Assembly (NCBI RefSeq): GCF_023159225.1
Contig: NC_063167.1
Location: 18,045,360-18,109,359, forward strand
Reading direction: 5' to 3'
From: Perognathus longimembris pacificus
Lineage: Eukaryota; Chordata; Mammalia; Rodentia; Heteromyidae
Length of the DNA: 64,000 nucleotides
The notes under the pieces are model-generated. The model did no database searches, was not told where the DNA came from, and worked only from the letters and a program-made list of their open reading frames with translations. Shown here piece by piece: positions 10,101 to 20,900 of the stretch; within the stretch, counting starts at the first letter, position 1; each line of letters begins with the position of its first letter. The translations under genes and the position numbers were made by a program.

Positions 10101-11848
10101 GTGGGGGGGAGGGGTGCAGAGCACAGGATGGTGGCCAAGACACCAGCCCAGCCCCTGTCCCCAGACTTGTAACTTGCTCTCTGTCCTTCATCTAACTTCC
10201 TGTGCCACCTTAGACAAATCATCTTACCGCTGATAGCTTTCCTTTCCTAAAAGAGAGTGGGTTAATCCAAATAATTCCTGGGCCCTTCTGGGTGCTAAAA
10301 GTTCTATGTTTTTATGTTAATTGGGTGCTAATTGTGTGCTACGAGCAATTATCAAATAATAAGGTCAGGATTAATTTTCCCTATTCTCTGCTGGGTGAGG
10401 TTAGCCCGCAAAGCTGCAGAGAAGAGGGGGTGGAGGAGACAATGCAAATGCCTCTGGAATCACTGACAGGACTGCCAGAGCTATAACTCTGCGGCCTTTA
10501 TGCTGATGAGCTGCCTGCCTGCAAGGAAGGAAAATTGAACTGCATTGCTGGCAGTTCCCTTGGCAGCAGGCTGAAACTTAGAGCTGGGAGTACTGGGCTT
10601 GGGGTCCCAGAAACAGGGTTGCAGAGCCCAAGTGGGAGGCCCGCAGCTTGCTTGCCCAGCCTCCCTCGGGTGTGGCCTGAGCCCATGCTGGGTGCTCAGT
10701 TCTCAGTGCACAGCAGAACCATGTATGTAGGTGCTCATGGTTTGCAGGGAGTTTCACCTGTGTGCCCCAGTAACTTCTCTGAGCAGTAGTTTCACCCTTG
10801 TCACATAAATGCCATCACTGGGTTTGTCTGGGGTGATTTGACCATGGTCCTCCAGTTCTCCTAGGAACTGAAGCACACCCAGAAGGCATGGGGTGTGGTG
10901 TTCTCTGGCTGCTGAGAGCTGCACTGTAGGGAGGCCTATTTAGGAAAGCAGTGAGGTACGTGTGAGCCTTCCTAGAGAGGGAGAGGCGGAGATGCCAGGG
11001 AGTGCTTGAGCTGGCTGGGTGTGAAGTGGGAGTAAATGGGTTAGAAAAACAGGCTCAGGGAGGAGCCAGGGTCTATAGGTGGCAAGTTTAAAAATACCTT
11101 TCATGAAGCCAAGAGGACTGAAGAGGTTTTCTCTTCTTTTGTCCCTCCTAGAGGTGGTCTCCAGGATCCAGTGTGAGCAGGCAGCTGGAGAGTTCCAGCC
11201 AGTCCTTTATTATTGGGTGGGAGGAAAGGAGACTACAGACAGTGGCTAACAGCTGGGGGAGTGATGCCACTGCTCTCCTTTGATTTCTCTGTGTGTTCTT
11301 AGCCTTTCTCCAGTGCCCAAACTCCTCCAGCACCCAAACAGGGCCCCCTGGGAACCTTCCAGACAGTGTGGTAAAGAGAAAAGTTATTTACTAGCTATGA
11401 GACCACAAGCACTTAATTTAACCTGCAGTTTGCTCATCTGTTAAGGAGAAATATCCATTCAGTTGCTGTGAGGATTAGATAAATGATATGCTTAGACCAG
11501 GACATAGTATATAGCAAGCTTTCAGTGAACTTCTGCAGTCCCCATCTGACTCCTTGAAGGAAAGCTCTATCCTTCCCTACTTCAGGGTTATTGGCCCAGG
11601 AGCCTCCGCTATGCAGGATGGTGGAGCGGCAGGGTGATGACCAGCTTGGCCTGGCCTAAGTGCTACCTGTACATTGTTAGAAATGACTAGTGCCTTCCTT
11701 TACTAGCCAGGCTGCTTTGTGCCCAATGGACTCTATTGCTTGTTCACAGGTTCTTGTACAAGCCATCAAGGAAGCAAAGGAGCAGCATCCTGACATGTCA
11801 GTGACCAAGGTGGTCGTCCATCAGGAGACTGAGATCTCTGAGGAATGA
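1064..11848 (+). CDS. EPB41: Protein 4.1R, C-terminal 136 residues (four exons, 5' end outside window)
   Basis: Join of 1064-1192, 8172-8273, 9572-9652 and 11750-11848; all junctions are phase 0 with AG/GT sites. The exons encode 43, 34, 27 and 32 residues, then TGA at 11846. The peptide begins [10 protein letters not shown] and ends TEISEE, and corresponds to the conserved C-terminal (22/24-kDa) domain of the 4.1 family. Known for the family: 4.1R links spectrin-actin to membrane proteins through its FERM and spectrin-actin-binding domains, which lie upstream of this window; the C-terminal domain binds partners such as NuMA. Seen here: Thr-rich runs (TSSTTTT, near the end of the second exon) and a VTKVVVH strand close to the end. 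The paralogues EPB41L1, L2 and L3 share this domain, but synteny with TMEM200B and SRSF4 fixes the gene as EPB41. Confidence 0.93.
1359..1462 (+). repeat. ID-like SINE monomer
   Basis: Diverged tRNA-like sequence with an A-box region (tatagttcagtggtac) and a B-box-like gagttcaatcac, followed by an A-rich tail. Confidence 0.6.
1471..1925 (+). repeat. 7SL-like/Geo composite SINE, split by another SINE
   Basis: The left part matches the 7SL-like head (tgtaatcctagctactcagg) and the right part the Geo-like tail (agctgtggctcaag). It is interrupted by an antisense IDL-Geo at about 1580-1790; the sequence cagtgagact is duplicated at the two edges. Confidence 0.75.
1580..1790 (-). repeat. IDL-Geo SINE, antisense, nested
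   Basis: Poly-T start, then the reverse complement of the Geo tail (tgctcaaggctagcactctgcc) and the ID-like head ending cattcccagccc. Inserted into an older composite SINE. Confidence 0.8.
1922..1982 (+). repeat. Alternating CG/CA microsatellite
   Basis: A run of about 60 bases of mixed (CG) and (CA) dinucleotides ending in pure (CA), expanded from the A-rich tail of the preceding SINE. Alternating purine-pyrimidine sequence of this kind can adopt Z-DNA. Confidence 0.9.
2079..2529. repeat. 90-bp inverted repeat flanking a SINE
   Basis: The arm at 2079-2168 is the reverse complement of the arm at 2440-2529, with three mismatches by eye over 90 bases. The arms contain a MIR-like fragment (tcctggctcccccatttcctaact). 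The 271-base spacer is almost entirely a 7SL-like/Geo SINE. Confidence 0.9.
2170..2397 (+). repeat. 7SL-like/Geo composite SINE
   Basis: Head ttctgtaattctagctactc, linker with ccagcaacatgcc, and Geo-like tail ending agtaccagcac and an A-rich run. It fills the loop of the inverted repeat. Confidence 0.75.
2548..2692 (-). repeat. 7SL-like/Geo SINE fragment, antisense
   Basis: Reverse complement of the linker and head, with cagcctcctgagtagctagg at its 3' end. Confidence 0.7.
2799..2880 (+). repeat. ID-like SINE monomer
   Basis: ggggctacaggtgtagctca followed by a B-box-like segment and a short A-rich tail. Confidence 0.65.
2903..3109 (+). repeat. IDL-Geo SINE
   Basis: Complete dimer: ID-like head with ggttcgattcttcag B-box, Geo tail gccagaagtggcgctgtggc, and an A18 tail. 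Confidence 0.85.
3240..3884 (+). other. EPB41 intron, no recognised element
   Basis: Unique-looking AT-moderate intronic sequence. I see no SINE, exon or RNA gene in it. Confidence 0.5.
3885..4222 (+). repeat. ID-derived B-box segments amplified with (GA)n
   Basis: An ID-like head at 3885-3960 is followed by three more copies of its 3' half (gagttcaaatctcagtactg and variants, near 3996, 4075 and 4190). The copies are separated by (GA)-rich microsatellite of increasing length, the purest run being 4139-4184. Confidence 0.8.
4776..5028 (-). repeat. 7SL-like/Geo SINE, antisense
   Basis: Reverse complement of the Geo tail (ggggcttgaacacagggcctg) and of the linker and head (ggtggttaattggagataag ... 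gtctcctaagtaactagg). Confidence 0.75.
5290..5440 (-). repeat. B1-like 7SL SINE, antisense
   Basis: Contains tttgagacagggtcttgc and ggcccaggcctagcc, the antisense signature of classical B1/Alu monomers. It lacks the Geo tail. Confidence 0.7.
5441..6079 (+). other. EPB41 intron, no recognised element
   Basis: AT-rich intronic sequence with a short (TG) run near 5570-5600. No gene or clear repeat seen. Confidence 0.45.
6083..6318 (-). repeat. 7SL-like/Geo SINE, antisense
   Basis: Geo part (gctcaaagctagcactcttcc) followed by the antisense linker and head ending gtgtgagccaccagcacctg. Confidence 0.75.
6677..6780 (+). repeat. 52-bp direct tandem duplication
   Basis: Two adjacent units beginning tggcatgcaattgt at 6677 and 6729; they share agtttctaaa and ttttatttct and differ at several positions. 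Confidence 0.85.
7403..7634 (+). repeat. 7SL-like/Geo composite SINE
   Basis: Head tataatcctagctacttggg, linker cttatctccagttcatcagc, Geo-like tail, and an A/T-rich tail with aaataaatgaat. Confidence 0.75.
7652..7889 (+). repeat. Young IDL-Geo SINE with target duplication
   Basis: Body 7666-7874 with intact ID head (ggttcgattccccagcacc), Geo tail and long poly-A. It is flanked by a 14-base direct repeat aaaagccatgtgca, the mark of L1-type target-primed insertion. Confidence 0.9.
8172..8273 (+). CDS. EPB41: EPB41 coding exon, 102 nt
   Basis: Acceptor ttctacag, donor gtaaca. Encodes 34 residues in phase 0, from [10 protein letters not shown] through a Thr-rich stretch to QITK. Confidence 0.92.
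8350..9045. repeat. Cluster of nested 7SL-like/Geo SINEs
   Basis: A + strand head at about 8352 breaks off at gtgagactttt. A - strand copy fills about 8450-8682, and one or two further + strand copies follow, ending near 9040 with ccagtaccagcat and a CA-rich tail. Confidence 0.65.
9297..9472 (-). repeat. 7SL-like/Geo SINE fragment, antisense
   Basis: Short Geo remnant followed by the antisense linker and head (ggtggttaactggagataag ... tcctgagtagctaagattac). Confidence 0.7.
9572..9652 (+). CDS. EPB41: EPB41 coding exon, 81 nt
   Basis: Acceptor ggttatag, donor gtagga. Encodes 27 residues in phase 0, starting [10 protein letters not shown] and ending DIDHDQ. Length divisible by three. Confidence 0.92.
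9653..11749 (+). other. EPB41 intron before the stop-codon exon
   Basis: About 2.1 kb with no obvious SINE, unusual in this window. It ends at tgttcacag. A MIR-like fragment may lie at about 11360-11520 (cttaatttaacctgcagtttgctcatctg). Confidence 0.55.
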
Positions 11849-11854
11849 GCTCAG
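11750..11854 (+). CDS. EPB41: EPB41 last coding exon with stop, followed by a 3'UTR intron
   Basis: Encodes 32 residues from [10 protein letters not shown] to ISEE, then TGA at 11846-11848. A donor (gctcag|gtagga) lies six bases after the stop, so the final junction is within the 3'UTR but too close to the stop to trigger nonsense-mediated decay. Confidence 0.88.
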
Positions 11855-11984
11855 GTAGGAGATGCCTCAGCCTGAGCAAGCCCAGCAGGATCCTTGGGTA
11901 CCCCTTTAGGGTGACTGCCCTGAGATTGATGAAGTAAGACAGGGGAGAGTATTAAGTATGTGGCTCCATTATTTGAAGATAATA

Positions 11985-12217
11985 GTCCTGGTGGCTCACA
12001 CCTTTAGTCCTAGCTACTCAGGAGGCTGAGATCTGAGGACTGAGATATCTGAGGACTGAGATTTGACGCCAAACAAATTCGACTCTCATCTCCAATTAAT
12101 CAATAAAAAGCAGGAAATAGAGTTTGTGGCTCAAGTGGTAAGGTGTCTGCCTTAAGTAAAAATTCTCAAGGCCCTGAGTTCAAACCCTGTTACTTGCATG
12201 CACAGACTCATACACAC

Positions 12218-12255
<38 letters not shown>

Positions 12256-12256
12256 T
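11985..12256 (+). repeat. 7SL-like/Geo SINE with (CA)n tail
   Basis: Head tttagtcctagctactcagg, Geo-like tail ending agttcaaaccctgttac, then a (CA) run to about 12256. Confidence 0.75.
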
Positions 12257-12354
12257 CTGAAGAGTGGAGCTGTAATCAGTTCATCTTGTATCTTCATAAA
12301 ATCTAATAAATACCTTTGTATCAATTTTTAAGTTATTTGGCTCTAATCAAAACA

Positions 12355-12597
12355 GCTAGGTTGCCCAGCGGTAGTGGCTACTTAGGAGGCTGTGATCTGA
12401 GGATCATGGTTCAAAGCCAGTCCTGCCGGAAACTCAGTGAGATTCTTTTTATCTCTAGTTAACCACCAGAAAACCCAAAGTGGTAGAAGTGGTACTGTGG
12501 CTCAAAGTGGTAGAACACTAGCCTTGAGCTGCAGAGCTCAGGGACAGAGCCCAGGCCCAGAGTTCAAGCCCCACAACTGACCAAAAAAAAAAAAAAG
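12355..12597 (+). repeat. 7SL-like/Geo composite SINE
   Basis: 7SL-like head, linker atctctagttaaccaccag, Geo tail with gctcagggacagagcccagg, poly-A. Confidence 0.8.
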
Positions 12598-12989
12598 AAT
12601 CCAACTAGGTCATTTGTGTCTCCTACCTTAATGTGCCTGCAGTGGTGGGTAAGAGGAGGCACCCTAAACTTGGGTGTAAACCTTGCCCATCTCTGGAATC
12701 CTCCTGTATTTTATTCACAGTTCCCTGCCCTCTTTCTGTGGCTGGGGAACTGTCTCTCTGACTCTGAAACCGAGAGGGCCAAAGAAGAACAAAACCAAAG
12801 AGAGCAAGACCAGGGCTTCTGGAAGGTGAGGACTGGGGCGGCTCTGGGAAAATGGCTGAAGCTTAGAGGCCAGACCAGAACACTGGAAGCAGGAAACTGT
12901 CCTTGGGCATCCAGGTGAATTCATGCCTAAAAGTAGTCTACAAGGACTTGTAGAGGTCATCAGTCATCAGGAAGGACAGGCTCAGTACT

Positions 12990-13235
12990 CAGTTTTTGTT
13001 TATTTCGTTGGTCATGGGTCTTGAACTCAGGGCCTGGGCGTAGTCCCTGAGCTTTTTCTGCTCAAGCTAGGGCTCTACTACTTTAAGCCACAGCTCCACT
13101 TCCAGTTTTCAGATAGTTAACTGGAGATAAGAATCTCATGGACTTTCCTGCCTGGGCTAGCTTTGAACAGTGATCCTCAGGTGTTAGACTCCTGAGTAGC
13201 TAGGATTACAGACATCAGCAACCAGGGTCTGGCTC
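12990..13235 (-). repeat. 7SL-like/Geo SINE, antisense
   Basis: Antisense Geo (cttgaactcagggcctggg) then the antisense linker and head ending gtagctaggattacag. Confidence 0.8.
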
Positions 13236-15553
13236 AGTATTCAGTTCTAACTGTCACTTACAGCCACAAAAAGTTGGTGGTAGCAATGGGAAGCTTTCTC
13301 CTTTGCAGGATTTAAAAATGTGCTTCTTTCTTTCCTTTAGGAACTATCCTACCCCAACTCCCTGCCCTCCCACACCCAAGAGAAATCAGCGCAATGCTAA
13401 AGAAGCCAGCCTGCAATAGTCAGACTCCAGACTTTCAAGATCATTCTAAACCACCAGAAAATTTACTTTATTTTCTATTTGGAATTTATACCAAGAGATT
13501 CTTCTAGATATCACTGATCCTTTTGAAGACCTTTTTCTATATTGTGATACCAGAAATTGTTCCACTTTTCACTCTATGAACTGTTTTCGAAGAATTTTTT
13601 TTTTTAATAGGATAGTTTGTAACCCATTCAACCTAGCCTCTCCTCACTGATCCTCAACCCAGGCACTGAGAGTCTACAGATTTCAGGACTTCCTGCAGAG
13701 ACTCTGTCAGCTGTGTTGGAGCCAAAGCCAATTCCCTGGGATACCCTCTCCTCCCCACGTTTTACCCTTTGGATGACAGCAGAAACTTCAGCTTTCTCCA
13801 AGCCAACCATATAACGTCACCAGCATGTCAGGCAGGGAGACTGCCCTGATCCACCGGCCCCAGATAAATGTCTTTTCCCTTGGTGAGGGTGTGTCTGATG
13901 AGGCAGGCCTCTGCTGAGAATGTAGTGTTGGTTTTCCTCCCTCTCTCCTTCTCTCTACTTTGGAGCTTCCTTAGGTCAGAGACGTAAGAAGTTGCTTCCG
14001 ATGTATCTGATACTGTGAATGTTTGAACATATCTGTGGCCTTCACCTCCCCACCGTCCTCACACCTTACTGGAAGCCGTGGCTTCGCCCAGTGCCCCAAG
14101 TTCCTAGCCGAGGAAACTAAAACACATGGAAAAACAGACCTTTTTTTAGCCATGTTCTTCTAGTGGAACATTTTTAGTGGTGGTTTGGGGAAGGAAAGTT
14201 AATGAGGTTCTTAAAATAAGGTCTTCTAGTTCTGGGGGTGTGCACCTCACTAGGAGGAATGGTGTTTACCTCAGCTCCTCAGCTCCAGCTAAGGAGCACA
14301 TCTACTAAGGAGCACTCCGAGAGTCATGGTCTTTGACCTTCCTGCATTCTACAAGCACCTGCCTAAGGACACCCTTCAGCAAGCAAGGTATTGGCTTCTG
14401 GAGGCTACCCCTCCCACACGACACCACGTGTCAGGGGTACAAAGCCCCCCTTACTCATTCCCATTCACTGCCTGAGGTCTATCAAATTTTGTGCACTTGC
14501 TTTCCTAGCAGGTTTTCAATTTAGTTTTTATTATTGCTTTTTTTCTCTCCCTGGCTTCATTTTGAAAATGAGGTCTGGTGCCCCTGATTCCTGGAAAGGA
14601 TTTGGGAGCATTTTTTTTTTTTTAAGTCAAACAGGGCTTCTCTAGTCCTTCAGCTTGCTTCCCCACAAAAGGATCTGCCTGGAAGCTTCTTAGAACCCAG
14701 ATTCTAGGCTAGAAAGTCATGAGATTAGACAGTATGTGGATGACAGCAGTCACTTGGGGTCCCAGGGCAGTGGGCAAGAGAGAAATCAATAGCCAGTGGG
14801 GACACCACAGCCCCTACTAACTCAGTTGTGTTGAGGTGAACTGAGCTGTTTGATTTGTGTGTGTGCCTTTCCCTTTTCGTTCTCACATGGACTGTTACTG
14901 CCGGCACGCAACTCTCTAAGGGGGGGAGAGGGCATGGTGGGACATTTGACAGGCTTGAGGAAGCAGGTTGTCCTCCTTCAGAAATCAACTTCCAGGCTGT
15001 GGCAATGGGGTTTGAAATGGTGGCACGTTAAAACTCCCCCTCCCATCAGTCAAGCTTAGCATTAGCTGGCCTCCCCAAGGCCAGACCTCCTGCTGAAGGA
15101 GCCTCCCCTCCCCAGCTCATAGATCTGACACCTGGGATGGAGAAGATATAGGGGTTCACTTAGCACCCCAAGCATTCTGTGTGATTCAGCTCAGTGCAGC
15201 AGTTCTTACAGCACAGGACCTCGACCTCGGACCTGAGGGCTTGAACTTTCCTCAGCTCTGACTCCACTCACTCCTCCTCTCTGCAGCTTTTGTTTCTGGA
15301 CCCAAAAAACTCTAGCATCCTTCCAGGCCTCTCCTCCCTTCCTCTCTCTCTCTCTCTCTGGCAACAGATTTCGAGGTTGGCAATTGTTTGGATTTTTTTT
15401 TTCATTCTGCAGTTGTGTGTGTGTGTGTGAACAAACTCTGTCCAGGTAGAAATGGTGAAGGGGGGAGAAGGGTGACATTTCCAGGGTCAGAAGCTTGGCA
15501 GCAATTTTCCTAAAGTGACTCAGACACACCACAGTAACAAATCTCGCTGCAAT

Positions 15554-15559
15554 TTTATT
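15554..15559 (-). terminator. TMEM200B: Candidate TMEM200B poly(A) signal
   Basis: AATAAA on the - strand followed by a GT-rich stretch (tgtggtgtgtctg) just downstream. It is the first good - strand signal after the TMEM200B stop; using it would overlap the EPB41 3'UTR by about 0.5 kb. Confidence 0.5.
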
Positions 15560-16047
15560 TTTACTTCAGAAGTAAGTTTCCTTCAAACTTCATGGGATCT
15601 CTGCCACCCACCTGCAAAGCAAGACCTGTCCTCATAAGCCCAGGGAGCCTACCTGCAGGGACCTGTCAGAGCACCTGTCCCCCCCTCTCCCAGGCCAGAC
15701 TCTGCATTCCCGGGAGATGGGAGGACACCACCCTTGACACTCACAGGAACTCTGTCTAGGATGCCAGCCCCAGGCTACTTGTTTTTACCAATCACTCTCA
15801 AATGTATTATTTTGGTGACAAAAAAATGAAGGAGCTTTGTAAATTTTTTTAAAAAATTACGAATCATATATCAAGTAGTTGTTTACATTTCTTGACAAAA
15901 TAGAACTATGGCAGCAGAATTACATTGGCAAAAACCCTTAGATTAAATAGGCAATAATTAGGTCTGCTGTTTTGGCCTTTTGTAGCCAGGGAAGTGGTTG
16001 TAGTGTTGAGATCTGTGTTTGGTCTTGCTTCTTGTATTGCATTTTTC

Positions 16048-16053
16048 AATAAA
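16048..16053 (+). terminator. EPB41: EPB41 poly(A) signal
   Basis: AATAAA preceded by tgtattgcatttttc. Cleavage is expected about 15-25 bases later. Confidence 0.75.
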
Positions 16054-16861
16054 CAAACAACAAAAATGCCTGCAAAGACTGATCCACTTTTCCATTTCTC
16101 TTCCTCCAGTAGCATGGGGAAAATTAAACCTGGGTGGGAGACACCTAAACTGAAGCCATAGTCTAAGCTACCCAACACTGGCCAAAGTACAACATCAGGA
16201 TCCTAGAAGGGGCCTTTGTAAGAATTGATCAATGCTGTCTGTTGCAGCAGAGGCCACAATGAAGGACGGGCCAGACCTCAGGGCAAGGCAGTGGCAATAG
16301 CGACCCTTCTGGGTTAGAGCCCCCAGGGCCAATGGAAGAAAGAGTCCTAGTAGGTGGTGGGAGTCAAAGGCTCGATCCCCATCCTGGATGGCAGTGGGAG
16401 TTTCTCAGTTTCACACCATCTTCCCAGAGGCCCAAATTCCATCATCAGTGCATATGAAACATCCCAACCTACCTTCCAACTCTTAAGGGTCCTTACCCAC
16501 CACTTAGGGTTTTCCAAACCACCCCATGCATCTCCTGATCACCTTGACCTGGACCTCCATCCCTCTCAGGTACCTGTCCAGGGCTAAGGCCACATATAGA
16601 GGCAGAACACAATCCTGAGGCCAAGTCATGCTGGTCCCGCACTCCACATTAAAACACACCTCTCCAGCTCACTGAGCTCAGTGCAGCCGGCCTTTCTCTG
16701 CCCACATACAGGTCAGGAGGTTTAGTGGCTGCTGTGGTCAGAGCATCTGTCCTGACCTGTGATGTGACCGAAGCAGCTGCTACTAGACGCTGGACCACTG
16801 GTCCTCTGGTCCCGTTACCAAGGTCCATGGTGCTGCCTCATAGCAGGTGGTTCCCTGCTTC

Positions 16862-18676
<1,815 letters not shown>

Positions 18677-19781
18677 TCATCCCCCCTCTTTTCCCGCCGC
18701 CTGGCCTCCTTTTCCAGCCTCCTCCGCCTGAGGCCTCAGTGGACCTCGTCTCGGCCCCGGCAGCACCGCCCCTGCGCCCCAGGGTCCAGGGCGCAAAGCT
18801 GGGTCTCTCCTCGGCCAGCTGGGGCAGGAGTGGCCAGGCTGTGCGGGATGGCCCCTCACGAAGGGGAGGGCTCCGGGGCCGCAGGACTGGAGGGCGCGGG
18901 CCTCGGTGTGCAGCTAGGCGCCCTCGCCCCTAATCTGGTCTCTGAGCGGCTGAGAGCCCGGAGCCGGGGCCCGACCTCGCGGAGAGGCCTTCGTGCCCAC
19001 CCCGGCCCGCAGCTCCAGGCGGGATGCCCAGGCCGGCCTCGGACGGCAGCGCCAGGTCTGGGCCTAACATGGAGCATCGGCTTCCCGCGCCCCAAACTGG
19101 TTTCCACCCACAGAACCCGCAGCTCCGAGCGGCTCGGGGTGGGGGAGGCAGCCGGGGTCACACGGCCTCGAGGCTCTGGTCCGCCAGCCCTGAGCACCTC
19201 CGGGCACAGCCGCAGGCGCGATCGGGAGCGGCAAGGCCTGGTTACCCATTGTCCCCGGGTAGGGAACCCCGTCCCCAGCTAGGAACCAGAAAAGCGACCA
19301 CCCCGCCGCGCGCCAAGGCTGGCGCCCCGGTGCCAACTTCGGAGAGGTCGGTCCGGCCCCAGCCGGGCCCGCCGGGAGCCGAACGCGTGCGGAGCACAGA
19401 TGTGAGGTCCGGATCTGAGCTCCGGACTCGAGGGCGTGGGACATGCTGGGGGGCCCTGGAACCCAGCTGGGGACCCCGGGGAGGCGGGAGCCCGGCGGCA
19501 CGGCCCGAGGTCCAGGTCCCGAGAAGTTGCTCAGGGGCCGAGCGCCCCGTTCTCGGGGTCCCGCCGCCGCCCGCGCCCCCTCTCGGGCCTAGGGGAAAGG
19601 GAAGGCCGGGTTCCCGCCCCCCGGGCCCATCCCAGGGGAGGAGCCAGACAGAAAGTTGGGGAAAGTGGTTTGGGGGGCGGCTCAGCCCCCAGTTCAGCTC
19701 ACCTGGCTCCTCCGTGCCCGGCCAGGTCGGGGTCCGAGTCCGCGCGCGCGGCGGTTCCGGGGCCGCCTGGGTCTCCGCGGA

Positions 19782-19815
19782 GCCCCGCCCCGGCCCCGCC
19801 CCGGCCCCGCCCCCG
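19782..19815 (-). promoter_or_regulatory. Tandem GC boxes / G-quadruplex-prone run
   Basis: Repeated GGGGCGGGGCC on the - strand, three to four overlapping Sp1-type GC boxes in 34 bases; its G-runs could fold into a quadruplex. It lies about 1.5 kb upstream of the presumed TMEM200B exon 1. Confidence 0.7.
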
Positions 19816-20900
19816 GGAGCCGCCCGGGAGCCCCCGAGACCCCCCGAACCCCGCGGGGTGCCGCCAGCCGCGGCCGGACGGCCCCGGGGCCGCAGGTGAG
19901 CGCTGGCGCGCGCCGGGAGATCCCCGAGGACCGGGGCCCGAGTCCTGCACCCCCGCTGCCCGTCCCGGAGCACATGGTGCGCCCCGCCTTGGGAGGGCTT
20001 CCCCGGGGCTGGAAGCGGACCCCGATTCCAGGAGCCCGCTACCCGTCCCGCGGCCAGAGCCTGCGGAGTGTGGCCTCGAACTCTGCGCCCTCCCTGCCCC
20101 CACCCCACCCCCGTGCCCTGCTCTGCCCGGACCCCCAGCCGCTCTGCCTCGTCCGTGGAGCAGGAGCCACGCAAGTGCGGGGGGCACGGGTCACCCGTAG
20201 AGCCGACCCGGGCACCCGAGCCCTCGGTGGCTGCAGCAGGCGGGCCACGGGCGCTGAGGGGGCGGCCCAGGACGCGACCGGCGAGCGGGAACCCCGACAG
20301 GCCGCGCCCCCCTCCCCCCGGCCCGCCGCCCGGGAGCGGGAACGCGGGTGCGCGGCGGGGCCGGGAGGGCCGCCAGTTTCCATGATGCGGGGGGCGGGCT
20401 CGGCGGCCGGGCCCTCGGGAGAATTTCCGGCCTGGGACTGATTAGAAGCCCCCTCCCCCCCTCCTGCCGGGGGACACCCCCCCTCCGGCCCACGCAGAGC
20501 GGGCGGGGGATGGGCGCTAATGAGACCCGGCTGCGGGGCGGGGCCCAGGCGCTCTCCGGGGCGGCCTGGAATCCGCTACCGCCCCAGCTCCCCGGAGGGG
20601 GCCGGGCGCACCGCACCGAGACCTCTCGGAACCCTTGGAAGCCAGGCCACTCCCAGGCCCCCCCACCCCCCGACAGCCACAGTTGGGGAGAGAGAGGCCA
20701 CCCGGTTCCTGCGCCTCAGCTTGTGCTTCCCGCTGCCCTGCCGTTCCCGGGGCGCCCCCACCCCATCCTGCATTTCATTCGCTCCCCACCATCCCACCTC
20801 AACCCTACCCGGAACCCGAATCCTGACTCGGGGCGCTCACACTCCGCCCTCACGGGTTTCGGGTGGGGTTCGCGGAGTGTCCCCACCCCACTCCCGTCCC

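Larger units (their letters stand above)
13341..16070 (+). other. EPB41: EPB41 terminal 3'UTR exon
   Basis: Begins after the acceptor tttcctttag and runs about 2.7 kb without SINEs, as expected for conserved untranslated sequence. It ends shortly after AATAAA at 16048. It has no long ORF on the + strand. Confidence 0.75.
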
